From Shinella fusca (GTDB lineage: Bacteria; Pseudomonadota; Alphaproteobacteria; Rhizobiales; Rhizobiaceae), in contig NZ_JACHIK010000010.1 of assembly GCF_014203155.1 (NCBI RefSeq), positions 1 through 64,000 on the forward strand: DNA of 64,000 nt, written 5' to 3'. Shown one piece after another: positions 18,044 through 26,095 of the stretch. Position numbers and translations under genes: made by a program. Positions within the stretch are counted from its first letter, which is position 1. Every line of letters starts with the position of its first letter. The notes under the pieces were generated by a model. It had not been told where the DNA came from and searched no databases. It worked only from the letters and a program-made list of their open reading frames with translations.

Positions 18044-19663
18044 ATGGCGCAATTCATCAACACGCGCGAAGATGTCGTCACCGAGGCGATCGACGGGGTC
18101 CTGGCCCTTTCGGGCGGCGCGTTGACGCGGCTCGACGGCTATCCGCATATCCGCGTCGTTCTGCGCAGCGACTGGGACAGGTCGAAGGTGGCGATCGTCT
18201 CCGGCGGCGGTTCTGGCCATGAGCCGGCCCATGTCGGTTTCGTCGGCAGGGGCATGCTGACCGCCGCCGTCTGCGGCGACGTCTTCGCCTCGCCCAGCGT
18301 CGACGCCGTGCTCGCCGGCATCCTGGCGGTGACGGGCCCGGCCGGATGCCTCCTCATCGTCAAGAACTACACCGGCGACCGGCTCAACTTCGGGCTTGCC
18401 GCCGAGCGGGCGCGCGCCTTCGGCCTCAATGTCTCGATGGTGATCGTCGGCGACGACATCGCGCTGCCCGACCTGCCGCAGGCCCGCGGCGTGGCCGGCA
18501 CGCTCTTCGTGCACAAGATCGCCGGCGCGCTCGCCGAAGAGGGTGCCGACCTCGATACGGTGACGGCCGCCGCCAGGCGCGTCATCGCCGGCACCCGTTC
18601 CATCGGCATGTCGCTCGATACCTGCCGCGTGCCGGGTTCGCCGAAGGAAGACCGCATTCCCGAAGGCAAGGCCGAGCTTGGCCTCGGGATCCATGGCGAG
18701 GCAGGCGTCGAGCAGGTGGATTTCGCCGGCGCGCGGGCGGCGGTCGCCACCATGGCGGAGCGGCTTTCCGCCGTCATGGGCGAGGGGCCGCATGTCGCGT
18801 TGATCAACAATCTCGGCGGTGCGTCGGTCCTGGAGATGTCGGTTCTCGCCCACGACCTCCTCGGCTCTGCGATCGGCGGCAGGATCACCCATGCCATCGG
18901 GCCCGCGCCGCTGATGACCTCGCTCGACATGCAGGGCTTTTCGGTCTCCGTCTTCCCCGCCGAGGCGGGTGAGCTGGCGCTTCTCAAAACCCCCGTGCCG
19001 ATTGCCGCCTGGCCCGGCGTCTCGGAGGTCCGGCCGATCGCGGTCGCGGCGTTGCCGGACGGCCTGACGCCGATCACGCCGATGCCGTCGAACCACGAGA
19101 TGACGCGCGCCTTCATCGTCAATTGCTGCAAGGTCCTGATCGCCGCCGAACCGGGCCTCAATGCGCTCGACGCCAAATCCGGCGACGGCGATACCGGCTC
19201 GACGCTGGCGGGCGCCGCCCGCGCGCTGATCAGCGCCCTCGACCGCCTGCCGCTCTCCGACCACACGCAGCTCCTGCGCGCCATCGGCCAGGAGCTGAGC
19301 CAGACGATGGGCGGTTCTTCCGGCGTGTTGCTCGCGATCTTCTTCGCCGCCGCCGGCGACGGCGCATCGAGCGGCCTGCCGATGCGCGAGGCGCTGCTTG
19401 CCGGCCTTGCCCGCATGCAGGAAATCGGCGGCGCGCGCATCGGCGACCGCACCATGGTCGATGCGCTCGCGCCCGCGCTCGAAGCGCTCGGCGAGAGCCT
19501 TTCCGCCGCCGCCGCGGCGGCCCGGAAAGGCGCGGACTTCACCGCGACCCTCACCCGCGCAAAAGCCGGCCGCGCCGCCTATGTCAACGCCAGGCAGCTT
19601 GAAGGTCACGTCGATCCCGGCGCCGAAGCGGTGGCCATCCTCTTCGAGCATCTGGCAACGTGA
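18044..19663 (+). CDS. ATP-dependent dihydroxyacetone kinase (DhaK-DhaL fusion)
   Basis: 539 residues. The N-terminal DhaK domain (1-330) has SGGGSGHEPAHVGF and His217 in GIHGEAGV, the residue that binds the ketone covalently. The C-terminal DhaL domain (about 355-539) has the ATP-binding acidic loop KSGDGDTGST. This is the soluble ATP-using form, not the PTS form. It is the last gene of the importer operon, 14 bp after ATPase 2 with a GGAG site. Substrates of the family include dihydroxyacetone, D-glyceraldehyde and erythrulose, so the imported sugar could be a triose, tetrulose or a compound converted to one elsewhere. Confidence 0.92.
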   Translation: MAQFINTREDVVTEAIDGVLALSGGALTRLDGYPHIRVVLRSDWDRSKVAIVSGGGSGHEPAHVGFVGRGMLTAAVCGDVFASPSVDAVLAGILAVTGPAGCLLIVKNYTGDRLNFGLAAERARAFGLNVSMVIVGDDIALPDLPQARGVAGTLFVHKIAGALAEEGADLDTVTAAARRVIAGTRSIGMSLDTCRVPGSPKEDRIPEGKAELGLGIHGEAGVEQVDFAGARAAVATMAERLSAVMGEGPHVALINNLGGASVLEMSVLAHDLLGSAIGGRITHAIGPAPLMTSLDMQGFSVSVFPAEAGELALLKTPVPIAAWPGVSEVRPIAVAALPDGLTPITPMPSNHEMTRAFIVNCCKVLIAAEPGLNALDAKSGDGDTGSTLAGAARALISALDRLPLSDHTQLLRAIGQELSQTMGGSSGVLLAIFFAAAGDGASSGLPMREALLAGLARMQEIGGARIGDRTMVDALAPALEALGESLSAAAAAARKGADFTATLTRAKAGRAAYVNARQLEGHVDPGAEAVAILFEHLAT

Positions 19664-19671
19664 AATACGAA

Positions 19672-19707
19672 CATCCCGGCCGCTGATCCGATACTGCGGC
19701 CGGGATG
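19672..19707 (+). terminator. Hairpin after the dihydroxyacetone kinase gene
   Basis: Perfect 12-bp arms CATCCCGGCCGC (19672-19683) and GCGGCCGGGATG (19696-19707) flank a 12-nt loop, 8 bp after the stop. There is no T tract, so termination may be imperfect or the hairpin may protect the mRNA end. Confidence 0.6.
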
Positions 19708-19929
19708 GAATGAAAGACGCTGCGCCTATCCTAGCGAACCTGATCGACCATGTGGAACAGCATCACGTCGATGGTCGGAAAGAGGTTCTGCCGCCCGATC
19801 AGTCGGATTTGCGCATCCACCGAAACACCGTCGGCTATTTCAGCCTTCAATGTTCCTTGCCCGCGACGGTATGCTGTGCTTCGTCAGAGCTTCTGATGAG
19901 ACGTACCGTTCCGAGCCGGATCTCGGACC

Positions 19930-20235
19930 TCAGATCCAGACGCGCTCGCGCCAGCAGCGACGGTGCCAGCGGCCGTGAATACGGGCACGGCGGCACACGC
20001 GGCGCCACACCCTGCGCCGGTGGTGGCGATGATGGCGGTGCCAATGTCCCCGGCGATGGCGGACATCCACTATATCCGGCCCGGAGCCTTCCAGGTCGCC
20101 CAGAATGCCGCTTCCGGAGCCGATGTCCCCGGGGTTGACGATGCCAGCCTGCACGATTTCCGGTTTGACTACCGAAGCCAAGGCCGCGGTGCCGGCCAGT
20201 CCAAGCAATCCGGTCAGAAACGATCGCCGATCCAT
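19930..20235 (-). CDS. Tat-exported small His/Arg-rich basic protein
   Basis: 101 residues. A twin-arginine signal (MDRRSFLTGLLGLAG) leads to a Gly/Ser-rich spacer and a C-terminal half extremely rich in Arg, His and Trp (RRGHWHRHHRHHRRR and similar). ATG at 20235 is chosen because GGAGGAG lies 5 nt upstream; an in-frame TTG lies four codons earlier. Proteins of this shape are common in Rhizobiaceae and are sometimes labelled protamine-like. The function is unknown. The His clusters could bind metal, and zinc- and cobalamin-linked elements lie nearby, but a structural or nucleic-acid-binding role is equally possible. Confidence 0.7.
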   Translation of the reverse strand: MDRRSFLTGLLGLAGTAALASVVKPEIVQAGIVNPGDIGSGSGILGDLEGSGPDIVDVRHRRGHWHRHHRHHRRRVWRRVCRRARIHGRWHRRCWRERVWI

Positions 20236-20363
20236 GCTCTCCTCCAATTTTGCGCCATACTTGGCGATTGAACGAAGAAGAGCCTGAATGGTTCCTGAAT
20301 GGTCCTGCGATGGACGGGCACGGGACCCGGAGCCGCTTGTGGGCTCCGGGTCCCGGCGCGGCT

Positions 20364-20528
20364 TCAGTGCGAAGCGCCGGAGCCTCCGACGGCGACGATG
20401 GCGAAGGGCCGGCCTTCGACGGCGATCGTGCCCGTTTCCTCCAGCGTTTCAGGATCGACGAGGCGGACGAGCGAATGGCGCGGATCGGTGATGGCGACCC
20501 TGCCGTCGGCCACCGCCAGCCGCGGACG
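20364..20528 (-). pseudogene. 3' remnant of an exported beta-propeller (AztD-like) gene
   Basis: The last 54 codons read RPRLAVADGRVAITDP, then LVRLVDPETLEETGTIAVEG, ending with a small-residue tail. This is the final blade of a YncE/AztD-like propeller. The upstream reading to the Zur-like boxes contains no other blade or signal peptide, so most of the gene (normally about 400 codons) has been deleted. AztD is a periplasmic zinc chaperone encoded with the zinc importer AztABC. The identification rests on one blade plus the zinc-type boxes, so it is tentative. Confidence 0.5.
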
Positions 20529-20632
20529 TTGTTGTGTGGATGCGCAGGCGGTTTGCCTGCCGCAGCACCGCTTTCCTTCCGAATCGATCGAAGCTGAGCT
20601 GAACGGATGATCGGGGCTTGCTCTCCATAGAA

Positions 20633-20678
20633 TTAATGTTATTACATTACTGAAATTCTCGGTACGTAATAACATTAC
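20633..20678. promoter_or_regulatory. Two Zur-like palindromes
   Basis: TTAATGTTATTACATTAC lies at 20633-20650 and GTAATAACATTAC at 20666-20678. They share TAATGTTATTAC in opposite orientation. Both resemble the alphaproteobacterial Zur box, an AT-rich palindrome of the form GTAATGTnATAACATTAC. They lie just upstream of the truncated propeller remnant and about 170 bp before the cobalamin riboswitch, so Zur could act on either direction. Confidence 0.55.
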
Positions 20679-20849
20679 AAAAGCGAATGCTGTCAACCCC
20701 GGAGCGGCCATGAACCGCAGCTTCATCAATTCGCCGGCGCGTGGGACGGCGAGCGTCGTCGACAGGGCACGCACCACCAAACGATGGACGCGCCTCCGCG
20801 GCGGTTTCATGTCCGGCCTTGACCAGCCGCCAGCTTCTCAATTAACTGG

Positions 20850-21060
20850 TCGCGACGGTTCCCCTACCCATGAGGCGGAGGGGAATAATAGGGAACACGG
20901 TGCGGACGACCCGCATGGGACCAAAACCGTGGCTGCCCCCGCAACTGTAAGCGGTTTGCCGTCCATCCTTGTGGCGCATAGCGCCATGCCACTGCGCGAT
21001 CCGCGCGGGAAGGCAGATGGACGGCGGATATCCGCAAGCCAGGAGACCTGCCGTCATCCA
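20850..21060 (+). ncRNA. Cobalamin (B12) riboswitch
   Basis: Conserved elements occur in order: the 5' GGTTCCCC stem, GGGAATAATAGGGAAC, a CGGTG element, CCCCCGCAACTGTAAGCGG, GCCACTG (about 20988) and the B12 box AGCCAGGAGACCTGCC (21037-21052). Together these define the adenosyl-cobalamin aptamer. It precedes a short leader ORF and a FecBCD-type importer operon on the plus strand, which should be repressed when cobalamin is plentiful. Confidence 0.95.
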
Positions 21061-21105
21061 TCGATCCATCGTCACGGGCGGGGAAGCCCGGAACAGGAGC
21101 ATGCA

Positions 21106-21189
21106 ATGAACATCACCAGCGCCTCGCGGCGTCGACTGACGCCGCCTTTTCCCCAATCCGTGGATCGTTCGATCGCAAGGACGGCTTGA
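21106..21189 (+). CDS. 27-codon leader ORF between riboswitch and importer
   Basis: ATG at 21106 has AGGAGC 8 nt upstream and the frame ends at 21189, giving 27 residues with an Arg-rich middle. The stop falls in the loop of the hairpin at 21177-21197. No family is recognised. The strong ribosome site immediately after the aptamer suggests this ORF, rather than the binding-protein gene, may be the direct target of riboswitch control, with the downstream gene coupled to it. It could be only a chance ORF. Confidence 0.4.
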   Translation: MNITSASRRRLTPPFPQSVDRSIARTA

Positions 21190-21197
21190 CCGTCCTT
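21177..21197 (+). promoter_or_regulatory. Hairpin between leader ORF and binding-protein gene
   Basis: Arms AAGGACGG (21177-21184) and CCGTCCTT (21190-21197) flank loop CTTGA, which contains the leader ORF stop. There is no T run, so it is not a standard terminator. A ribosome finishing the leader ORF would melt the stem. Confidence 0.5.
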
Positions 21198-21248
21198 CGC
21201 TTCGCCGTGCCGCCTTGCGCGGCTTTCAATCCGTATTCGGGGAAAATC

Positions 21249-22280
21249 ATGATATCGCTTTTCAAGACGCCGCTTCGAGCGGGCTTCCTTCTCGCGTCGC
21301 TGGCAACCGCCGTCCTTGCCGGTCACGCGCAGGCCGCAGAGACCGCCTATCCGCTGACCCTGCAGAATTGCGGCCGCCAGATCACCATCGACAAGGCGCC
21401 GACGAAGACCGTGTCGATCGGCCAGAGCAGCACCGAAATTCTCTATCTACTCGGCCTTGCCGACAAGGTCGTGGGCACCGCGCTCTGGGTCGGGCCGGTC
21501 CTCAAGGGCTATGAGGAGGTCAATGCCAGGATCGACCGCCTGGCCGACAATGATCCGAGCTTCGAAAGCGTGCTCGCCAGGAAGCCGGACCTCGTCACCG
21601 TTCAATTCCAGTGGCAGGTCGGCCCGGAAGGGGTCGTGGCCAGGCCCGAGCAGTTCGAGGAATTGGGTATCCCGGTCTACACCTCGCCGTCCGATTGCGT
21701 CGGCAAGGAAAACTCCGCCGCCAGTGACGGCGTGCGCCATCAGGTCTTCACCATGGACCTCGTCTATCGGGAGATCCGCGAGCTGGCGAAAATCTACAAC
21801 GTCCAGGACAAGGGCGAGGCCGTCGTCGCGGACCTCAAGGCGCGAGAGGCGGCGGCCCGGGCCAAGGTTGCTTCGGCCAAGGGAAAGCTCTCGGCGGTCT
21901 TCTGGTTCTCGAGCGCTGCGGATGCCGATCCCTACGTCGCGGGCAGGAACGGTGCGCCGGGATACATCATGTCGGCGCTCGGCATCGAAAACATCATCAA
22001 GACGGATGACGAATGGCCGACCGTCGGCTGGGAAACCATCGCCAGGGCAAACCCGACAATGATCGTCGCCGGGTCGATGGAGCGGCGGCGCTACCCGCTC
22101 GACAGCCTCGAGGCGAAGCTCGATTTTCTCAAGTCCGACCCCGTGGCCAGCCTGATGCCGGCCGTCGCCAAAGGCTACGTGTTCGATATGGATGCACAGG
22201 CGATGAACCCGACGATCCGCACGATCGAAGGCATTGAACTGCTGGCCGACAGCATCGCCAAAGCCGGCCTCGCCCAGTGA
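21249..22280 (+). CDS. FecB/BtuF-type binding protein 1 of the B12-riboswitch operon
   Basis: 343 residues with a signal peptide (about 1-29, ending AQAAE). It has the helical-backbone fold motifs of class III binding proteins (STEILYLLGLADKVVG near the N-terminus and NPTMIVAGS near the C-terminus). Two Cys, in NCGR and SDCVG, are conserved in the paralogue at 24955 and may form a disulfide. ATG at 21249 follows a purine-rich GGGGAAAA site and starts the signal peptide. Ligand candidates are cobalamin, a cobinamide or another metal chelate. Riboswitch control supports a corrinoid or cobalt link. Confidence 0.9.
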   Translation: MISLFKTPLRAGFLLASLATAVLAGHAQAAETAYPLTLQNCGRQITIDKAPTKTVSIGQSSTEILYLLGLADKVVGTALWVGPVLKGYEEVNARIDRLADNDPSFESVLARKPDLVTVQFQWQVGPEGVVARPEQFEELGIPVYTSPSDCVGKENSAASDGVRHQVFTMDLVYREIRELAKIYNVQDKGEAVVADLKAREAAARAKVASAKGKLSAVFWFSSAADADPYVAGRNGAPGYIMSALGIENIIKTDDEWPTVGWETIARANPTMIVAGSMERRRYPLDSLEAKLDFLKSDPVASLMPAVAKGYVFDMDAQAMNPTIRTIEGIELLADSIAKAGLAQ

Positions 22281-23305
22281 GCCGCGCAGCCCCATCGATC
22301 GGACGGGCGGGCGCGGCTTTCGCCGCGCTCGTCGTTCTTTTCGCCGCACTCTGGTTCGGCGCGGCAATCGGGGAAACGGCGATTCCGTTCTCCACCGTCG
22401 TTCAGACGATCGCGAACCGTTTGTGGGATGCGGGCTATCCGCTGGAGCCGATCGACGAGGGCATCGTCTGGAGCTACCGGCTGAGCCGCGCCGTGGTCGC
22501 GGCCTCCTGCGGAGCGGCGCTCGCGCTTTGCGGCGTCGTGCTGCAATCGCTGCTGCGCAACCCGCTGGCGGATCCCTATATCCTCGGCATTTCCGCCGGC
22601 GCTTCGACCGGCGCCGTCGGCGTCGCCATTCTGGGTATCGGCGCCGGCTTCCTGACCATGCCGCTCGGCGCCTTCTTGGGCGCTGTCGTCGCCTTCGCGC
22701 TGGTGAGCGTTCTGGCGTTGAAAGCGGGGCGCGGTACGGCGGCGATCATTCTGGCCGGTGTCGCCGGTTCACAGCTTTTCAACGCACTCACGTCCTTCAT
22801 CGTCACGAAGGCGGCGACGGCGGAGCAGGCGCGCGGCATCATGTTCTGGCTGCTCGGCAATCTTTCCGGCGTGCGCTGGCCGGATGCCTGGCTGGCGGTG
22901 CCGGCGGCGCTCGCCGGCCTCGTGGTCTGCCTTCTTCATGCGCGCGCACTCGATGCCTTCGCTTTCGGCTCCGAGTCTGCGGCCTCCCTCGGGATTTCCG
23001 TCCGCCGGACCTATCTGGTCCTCGTCGGCACTGCGGCGATGATGACAGCCGCCATGGTCTCGATCGTCGGGTCGATCGGGTTCGTTGGCCTCGTTATCCC
23101 GCACGCTGCGCGCATTCTTGTGGGCGTTCGCCACGGCGTCCTGCTTCCGGCCTCGGCGCTGGGCGGCGCGGTCTTCATGATTTTCGCCGACATCCTGTCG
23201 CGCACGCTCATTCCCGGGCAGGTTCTGCCGATCGGCGTCATCACCGCGCTTGTTGGCGCGCCGGCTTTCGCACTTATTCTCGGACAAAGGAGAACACGGG
23301 CATGA
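22277..23305 (+). CDS. FecCD/BtuC-type permease
   Basis: 342 residues with about ten hydrophobic segments and the family motifs RLSRAVVAASCGAALALCGVV, LLRNPLADPYILGIS and GSIGFVGLVIPHAARIL. ATG at 22277 overlaps the binding-protein stop. The protein is a homodimeric channel for large chelates such as siderophores or cobalamin. The next gene overlaps its stop by 4 bp. Confidence 0.93.
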   Translation: MSRAAPSIGRAGAAFAALVVLFAALWFGAAIGETAIPFSTVVQTIANRLWDAGYPLEPIDEGIVWSYRLSRAVVAASCGAALALCGVVLQSLLRNPLADPYILGISAGASTGAVGVAILGIGAGFLTMPLGAFLGAVVAFALVSVLALKAGRGTAAIILAGVAGSQLFNALTSFIVTKAATAEQARGIMFWLLGNLSGVRWPDAWLAVPAALAGLVVCLLHARALDAFAFGSESAASLGISVRRTYLVLVGTAAMMTAAMVSIVGSIGFVGLVIPHAARILVGVRHGVLLPASALGGAVFMIFADILSRTLIPGQVLPIGVITALVGAPAFALILGQRRTRA

Positions 23306-24123
23306 CACTTTCTGCCGAACGCGTCTCCTGGGCCGCCGGGGGGACGGAAATTCTCAAGGACGTCTCCCTCACGGTGGAGACGGGCGAGTTCCTCGGCATC
23401 ATCGGCCCCAACGGTTCCGGCAAGACGAGCCTGATGTCGCTTCTTGCAGGCATCCGCGCCCCGAAATCCGGCTCCGTCCTCCTCGATGGCGCGCCGATTG
23501 GATTGCTCGGCAGGCGCGCCGTCGCACGGCGCCTGGCCCTTGTCGAACAGCAGGCGGAAACCGGCGAGCGCATCACGGCGCGGCAAGCCGTCGAACTGGG
23601 CCGCACACCCTACCTCGGCGCGCTGTCGCCCTGGTCGCCAGAAGACGACCGGATTGTCGATGGCGCGCTGGAGGATGTCGACATGGCGTATCTGGCGGGC
23701 CGATCCTGGCACACCCTGTCCGGCGGCGAGCGGCAGCGCCTGCACATCGCCCGCGCGCTTGCGCAACAGCCGGAAATTCTGCTGCTCGACGAGCCGACCA
23801 ACCATCTCGATATCGGTCATCAGATCGGCCTGCTCGATCTGGTGCGGCAACAGGAGCTGACGGTCGTTGCGGCTCTGCACGATCTCAACCATGCGGCCCT
23901 GTTCTGCGACCGGATCGCGGTGCTGCAGGAAGGCCGCCTTGCCGGGCTCGGCGAGCCGCGCGAGGTTTTGACGGAGGAGCGCATCCGCACGGTGTTCGGC
24001 TTCGATGTCGAGATCGAGCAGGACGATGGGGGCATCTGCAACATCCGCTTCCTGACGCGGCGGACGCAGAAGCGCGCGCCGCGTGCACAAGGGCGCAGAA
24101 CCCTTTCCGCCATGGGGGCCTAG
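23302..24123 (+). CDS. FecE/BtuD-type ABC ATPase
   Basis: 273 residues: Walker A GPNGSGKTS, signature LSGGERQR, Walker B ILLLDEPTNHLDI, His switch in ALHDLNHA. A 25-residue basic C-terminal tail follows the core. It completes the importer with the genes on either side; the methyltransferase gene starts 4 bp after its stop. Confidence 0.93.
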   Translation: MTLSAERVSWAAGGTEILKDVSLTVETGEFLGIIGPNGSGKTSLMSLLAGIRAPKSGSVLLDGAPIGLLGRRAVARRLALVEQQAETGERITARQAVELGRTPYLGALSPWSPEDDRIVDGALEDVDMAYLAGRSWHTLSGGERQRLHIARALAQQPEILLLDEPTNHLDIGHQIGLLDLVRQQELTVVAALHDLNHAALFCDRIAVLQEGRLAGLGEPREVLTEERIRTVFGFDVEIEQDDGGICNIRFLTRRTQKRAPRAQGRRTLSAMGA

Positions 24124-24127
24124 GCCG

Positions 24128-24958
24128 ATGGAGATGCGCAATCGTGATCTGAAGGAAGACATCCGGGAATACTGGACGCGGCGCTCGGCGACCTTCGACC
24201 TCGCATTCGGCCACCGCATCCCGCCGGGCCCGGAACTGGACGCCTGGGCAGCGGCCGTGCGTCAGGCAATCGGCCCGGCGCCGCAAAGGGTGCTGGAACT
24301 TGCCTGCGGTACCGGCGAGGTGACCAACGTCCTGCTTTCCCTCGGCCATGAGGTGACGGCGCTTGATTTTTCCGAAGCGATGCTCGGCGTGGCGCGCGCC
24401 AAGCACGCCGGCAACGCGCGGGCCCGTTTCCTCCTGGCCGATGCCGAGCGGACGATGGAACTCGACCAGGCCTATGACGCGGTGATCTGCCGCCATCTCG
24501 TCTGGACGCTGACGGAACCGGAGCAGGCGCTTGCGGACTGGTTCCGCGTGCTGAAGCCCGGTGGAACGTTGCTGGTCTTCGACGGCGACTGGACAAAGCC
24601 GACGCCGATCGGGCGGATTGCGAGCCTGGCGGTCCGTGCGATCGAGCGCTTCATCGGCCATGACCCCTATTACGACGGGGCCATGAGCGAGAAGCATGCG
24701 GATATCATGACCCGCCTGCCATTCAGCGACGGGCTGACTGCAGAACGCGTGGAGCCTCTCGTTGCCGCCGCGGGTTTTGCGGATATCCGCTTTCCCTCCC
24801 ACCGGCCGATTGCGGCCGCACAGCGCCGCAATGCCGACCTCAGGAACAGGTTGCGGACGCGTTTCTACCGGCGCTTTGTCCTGACGGCATCTCGCCCCCG
24901 CGACATCGACGGCCCGGACCTGAACGCCCTCCCGCAAGCAGAAGGACGCTCGTCGTGA
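24128..24958 (+). CDS. Class I SAM-dependent methyltransferase in the B12-riboswitch operon
   Basis: 276 residues. SAM-binding motif I is VLELACGTGEVTNVLL (about 58-73), with the acidic motif II in ALDFSEAML and post-motif FRVLKPGGTLLVFDG. The C-terminal 100 residues form a variable substrate cap. It is most like UbiE/type 11 methyltransferases. ATG at 24128 is 4 bp after the ATPase stop, and the second binding-protein gene overlaps its stop, so it is a built-in member of the importer operon. Its substrate, small molecule or imported ligand, is unknown. A methyltransferase inside a chelate importer is unusual. Confidence 0.88.
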   Translation: MEMRNRDLKEDIREYWTRRSATFDLAFGHRIPPGPELDAWAAAVRQAIGPAPQRVLELACGTGEVTNVLLSLGHEVTALDFSEAMLGVARAKHAGNARARFLLADAERTMELDQAYDAVICRHLVWTLTEPEQALADWFRVLKPGGTLLVFDGDWTKPTPIGRIASLAVRAIERFIGHDPYYDGAMSEKHADIMTRLPFSDGLTAERVEPLVAAAGFADIRFPSHRPIAAAQRRNADLRNRLRTRFYRRFVLTASRPRDIDGPDLNALPQAEGRSS

Positions 24959-25974
24959 ACAAAGCCGGCGTATTCGTTTCAGTGGCCCTGGCCGCTTCCG
25001 CCACGTTCTTCTGCAGCGCGTCGGCCGGCGCCGGCCAGGAAACCCGATATCCGTTCTCGATCGAGAATTGCGGCCGGACGCTGACATTCGACAAGGCGCC
25101 GTCGCGTGCGGTTGCCGACGGCCAGAACTCCGCTGAAATTTTCTATCTGCTTGGCCTCGAGGACAAGCTGGTCGGTTCGGCGCTCTGGATCGGCCCGGTG
25201 CTCGAAGGCTTCGAGGAGGCGGATGCCCGCGTTCCGCGCATTGCCGAACTCGATCCGAGCTTTGAAGGAATTCTGGCAACGAAACCGGATTTCGTCGCCA
25301 CCCAATTCCAATGGCAGATCGGCCCGGAGGGCGTTGTGGCCTCGGTCGAGCAGTTCGAGGAGTTGGGCATTCCGGTCTATACGGCGCCGGCCGATTGCCA
25401 CTTGAAAGGCAGGAAGGCCGGGGACGAGCCGCCGACGTTCTCGATGGGCCTGATCTACCAGGAAATCGAGGAGGTCGCGCGCATCTTCAACGTTTCCGGC
25501 CGGGGTGCCGAGGTGATTGCCGCGATGAAGGCCCGTGAGCAGGCGGCGAAAGCCCGGATTGCGGCACTGACGAAAGATGTGTCCGCGGTCTTCTGGTATT
25601 CAAGCGCCAAGCTCAAGGGCGACCCTTATGTGGCGGGCAAGGGCGGCGTCCCGGCCTATCTCATGTCCGAACTGGGCATTGCGAACGTGGTCGCCAGCAA
25701 CGAAGAATGGCCGACGGTCGGCTGGGAGACGATCGCCAAAGCTGACCCCACCCTGATTGTCGCCGGCGACATGACGCGTCGGCGTTTCGAAGGCGACGAT
25801 CTCGCCGCAAAGCTCGATTTCCTCAAGAATGACCCGGTTGCGAGCAACATGGATGCCGTACGCCAGGGACGGATTGTCGAGATGAAGGTCCAGTTCATGG
25901 ACCCGACCATACGTACAATCCGCGGCCTCGAGATTCTCGCCGACGGCCTCGAACGCTTTGGCCTCGCCCGATAA
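24955..25974 (+). CDS. FecB/BtuF-type binding protein 2 (paralogue)
   Basis: 339 residues with a signal peptide (about 1-25). It is clearly related over its whole length to the protein at 21249, sharing SAEILYLLGL-type, FQWQIGPEGVVA, EWPTVGWETIAKA and MDPTIRTIRGLE blocks and both Cys (NCGR and ADCH). GTG at 24955 overlaps the methyltransferase stop. Two paralogous binding proteins with one permease/ATPase set suggest two ligands, such as the unmodified and modified forms of one chelate. Confidence 0.9.
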   Translation: MNKAGVFVSVALAASATFFCSASAGAGQETRYPFSIENCGRTLTFDKAPSRAVADGQNSAEIFYLLGLEDKLVGSALWIGPVLEGFEEADARVPRIAELDPSFEGILATKPDFVATQFQWQIGPEGVVASVEQFEELGIPVYTAPADCHLKGRKAGDEPPTFSMGLIYQEIEEVARIFNVSGRGAEVIAAMKAREQAAKARIAALTKDVSAVFWYSSAKLKGDPYVAGKGGVPAYLMSELGIANVVASNEEWPTVGWETIAKADPTLIVAGDMTRRRFEGDDLAAKLDFLKNDPVASNMDAVRQGRIVEMKVQFMDPTIRTIRGLEILADGLERFGLAR

Positions 25975-26064
25975 TGCCATTTTTCTCGCTTTTGGGATCG
26001 CTGATGCACCTGTCTTCCAGCAATGCGGAGCACCAAGAGCTTTGCATTCCTCCTATAGTAGAGA

Positions 26065-26095
26065 GGTGGTATATGCGGGGCTGTCCCATATACAA
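26065..26095. repeat. Inverted repeat between importer and hutC-like gene
   Basis: GTATATG and CATATAC flank an 11-bp GC-rich centre in the 121-bp gap between the convergent genes. CCATATACAAC recurs in the hutC-like/importer promoter at about 26931. It may be a regulator half-site or a weak bidirectional terminator. Confidence 0.35.

Noticed and set aside
18026-19651. A 541-codon minus-strand open frame opposite the dihydroxyacetone kinase
   Set aside because: Arg/Gly/Asp-rich shadow produced by high GC at third codon positions; the plus-strand frame has DhaK and DhaL active-site motifs.
20364-20810. A 148-codon minus-strand frame as a full gene
   Set aside because: Only the last 54 codons look like protein of a known type; the first part crosses the Zur-like boxes and has no signal peptide or domain.
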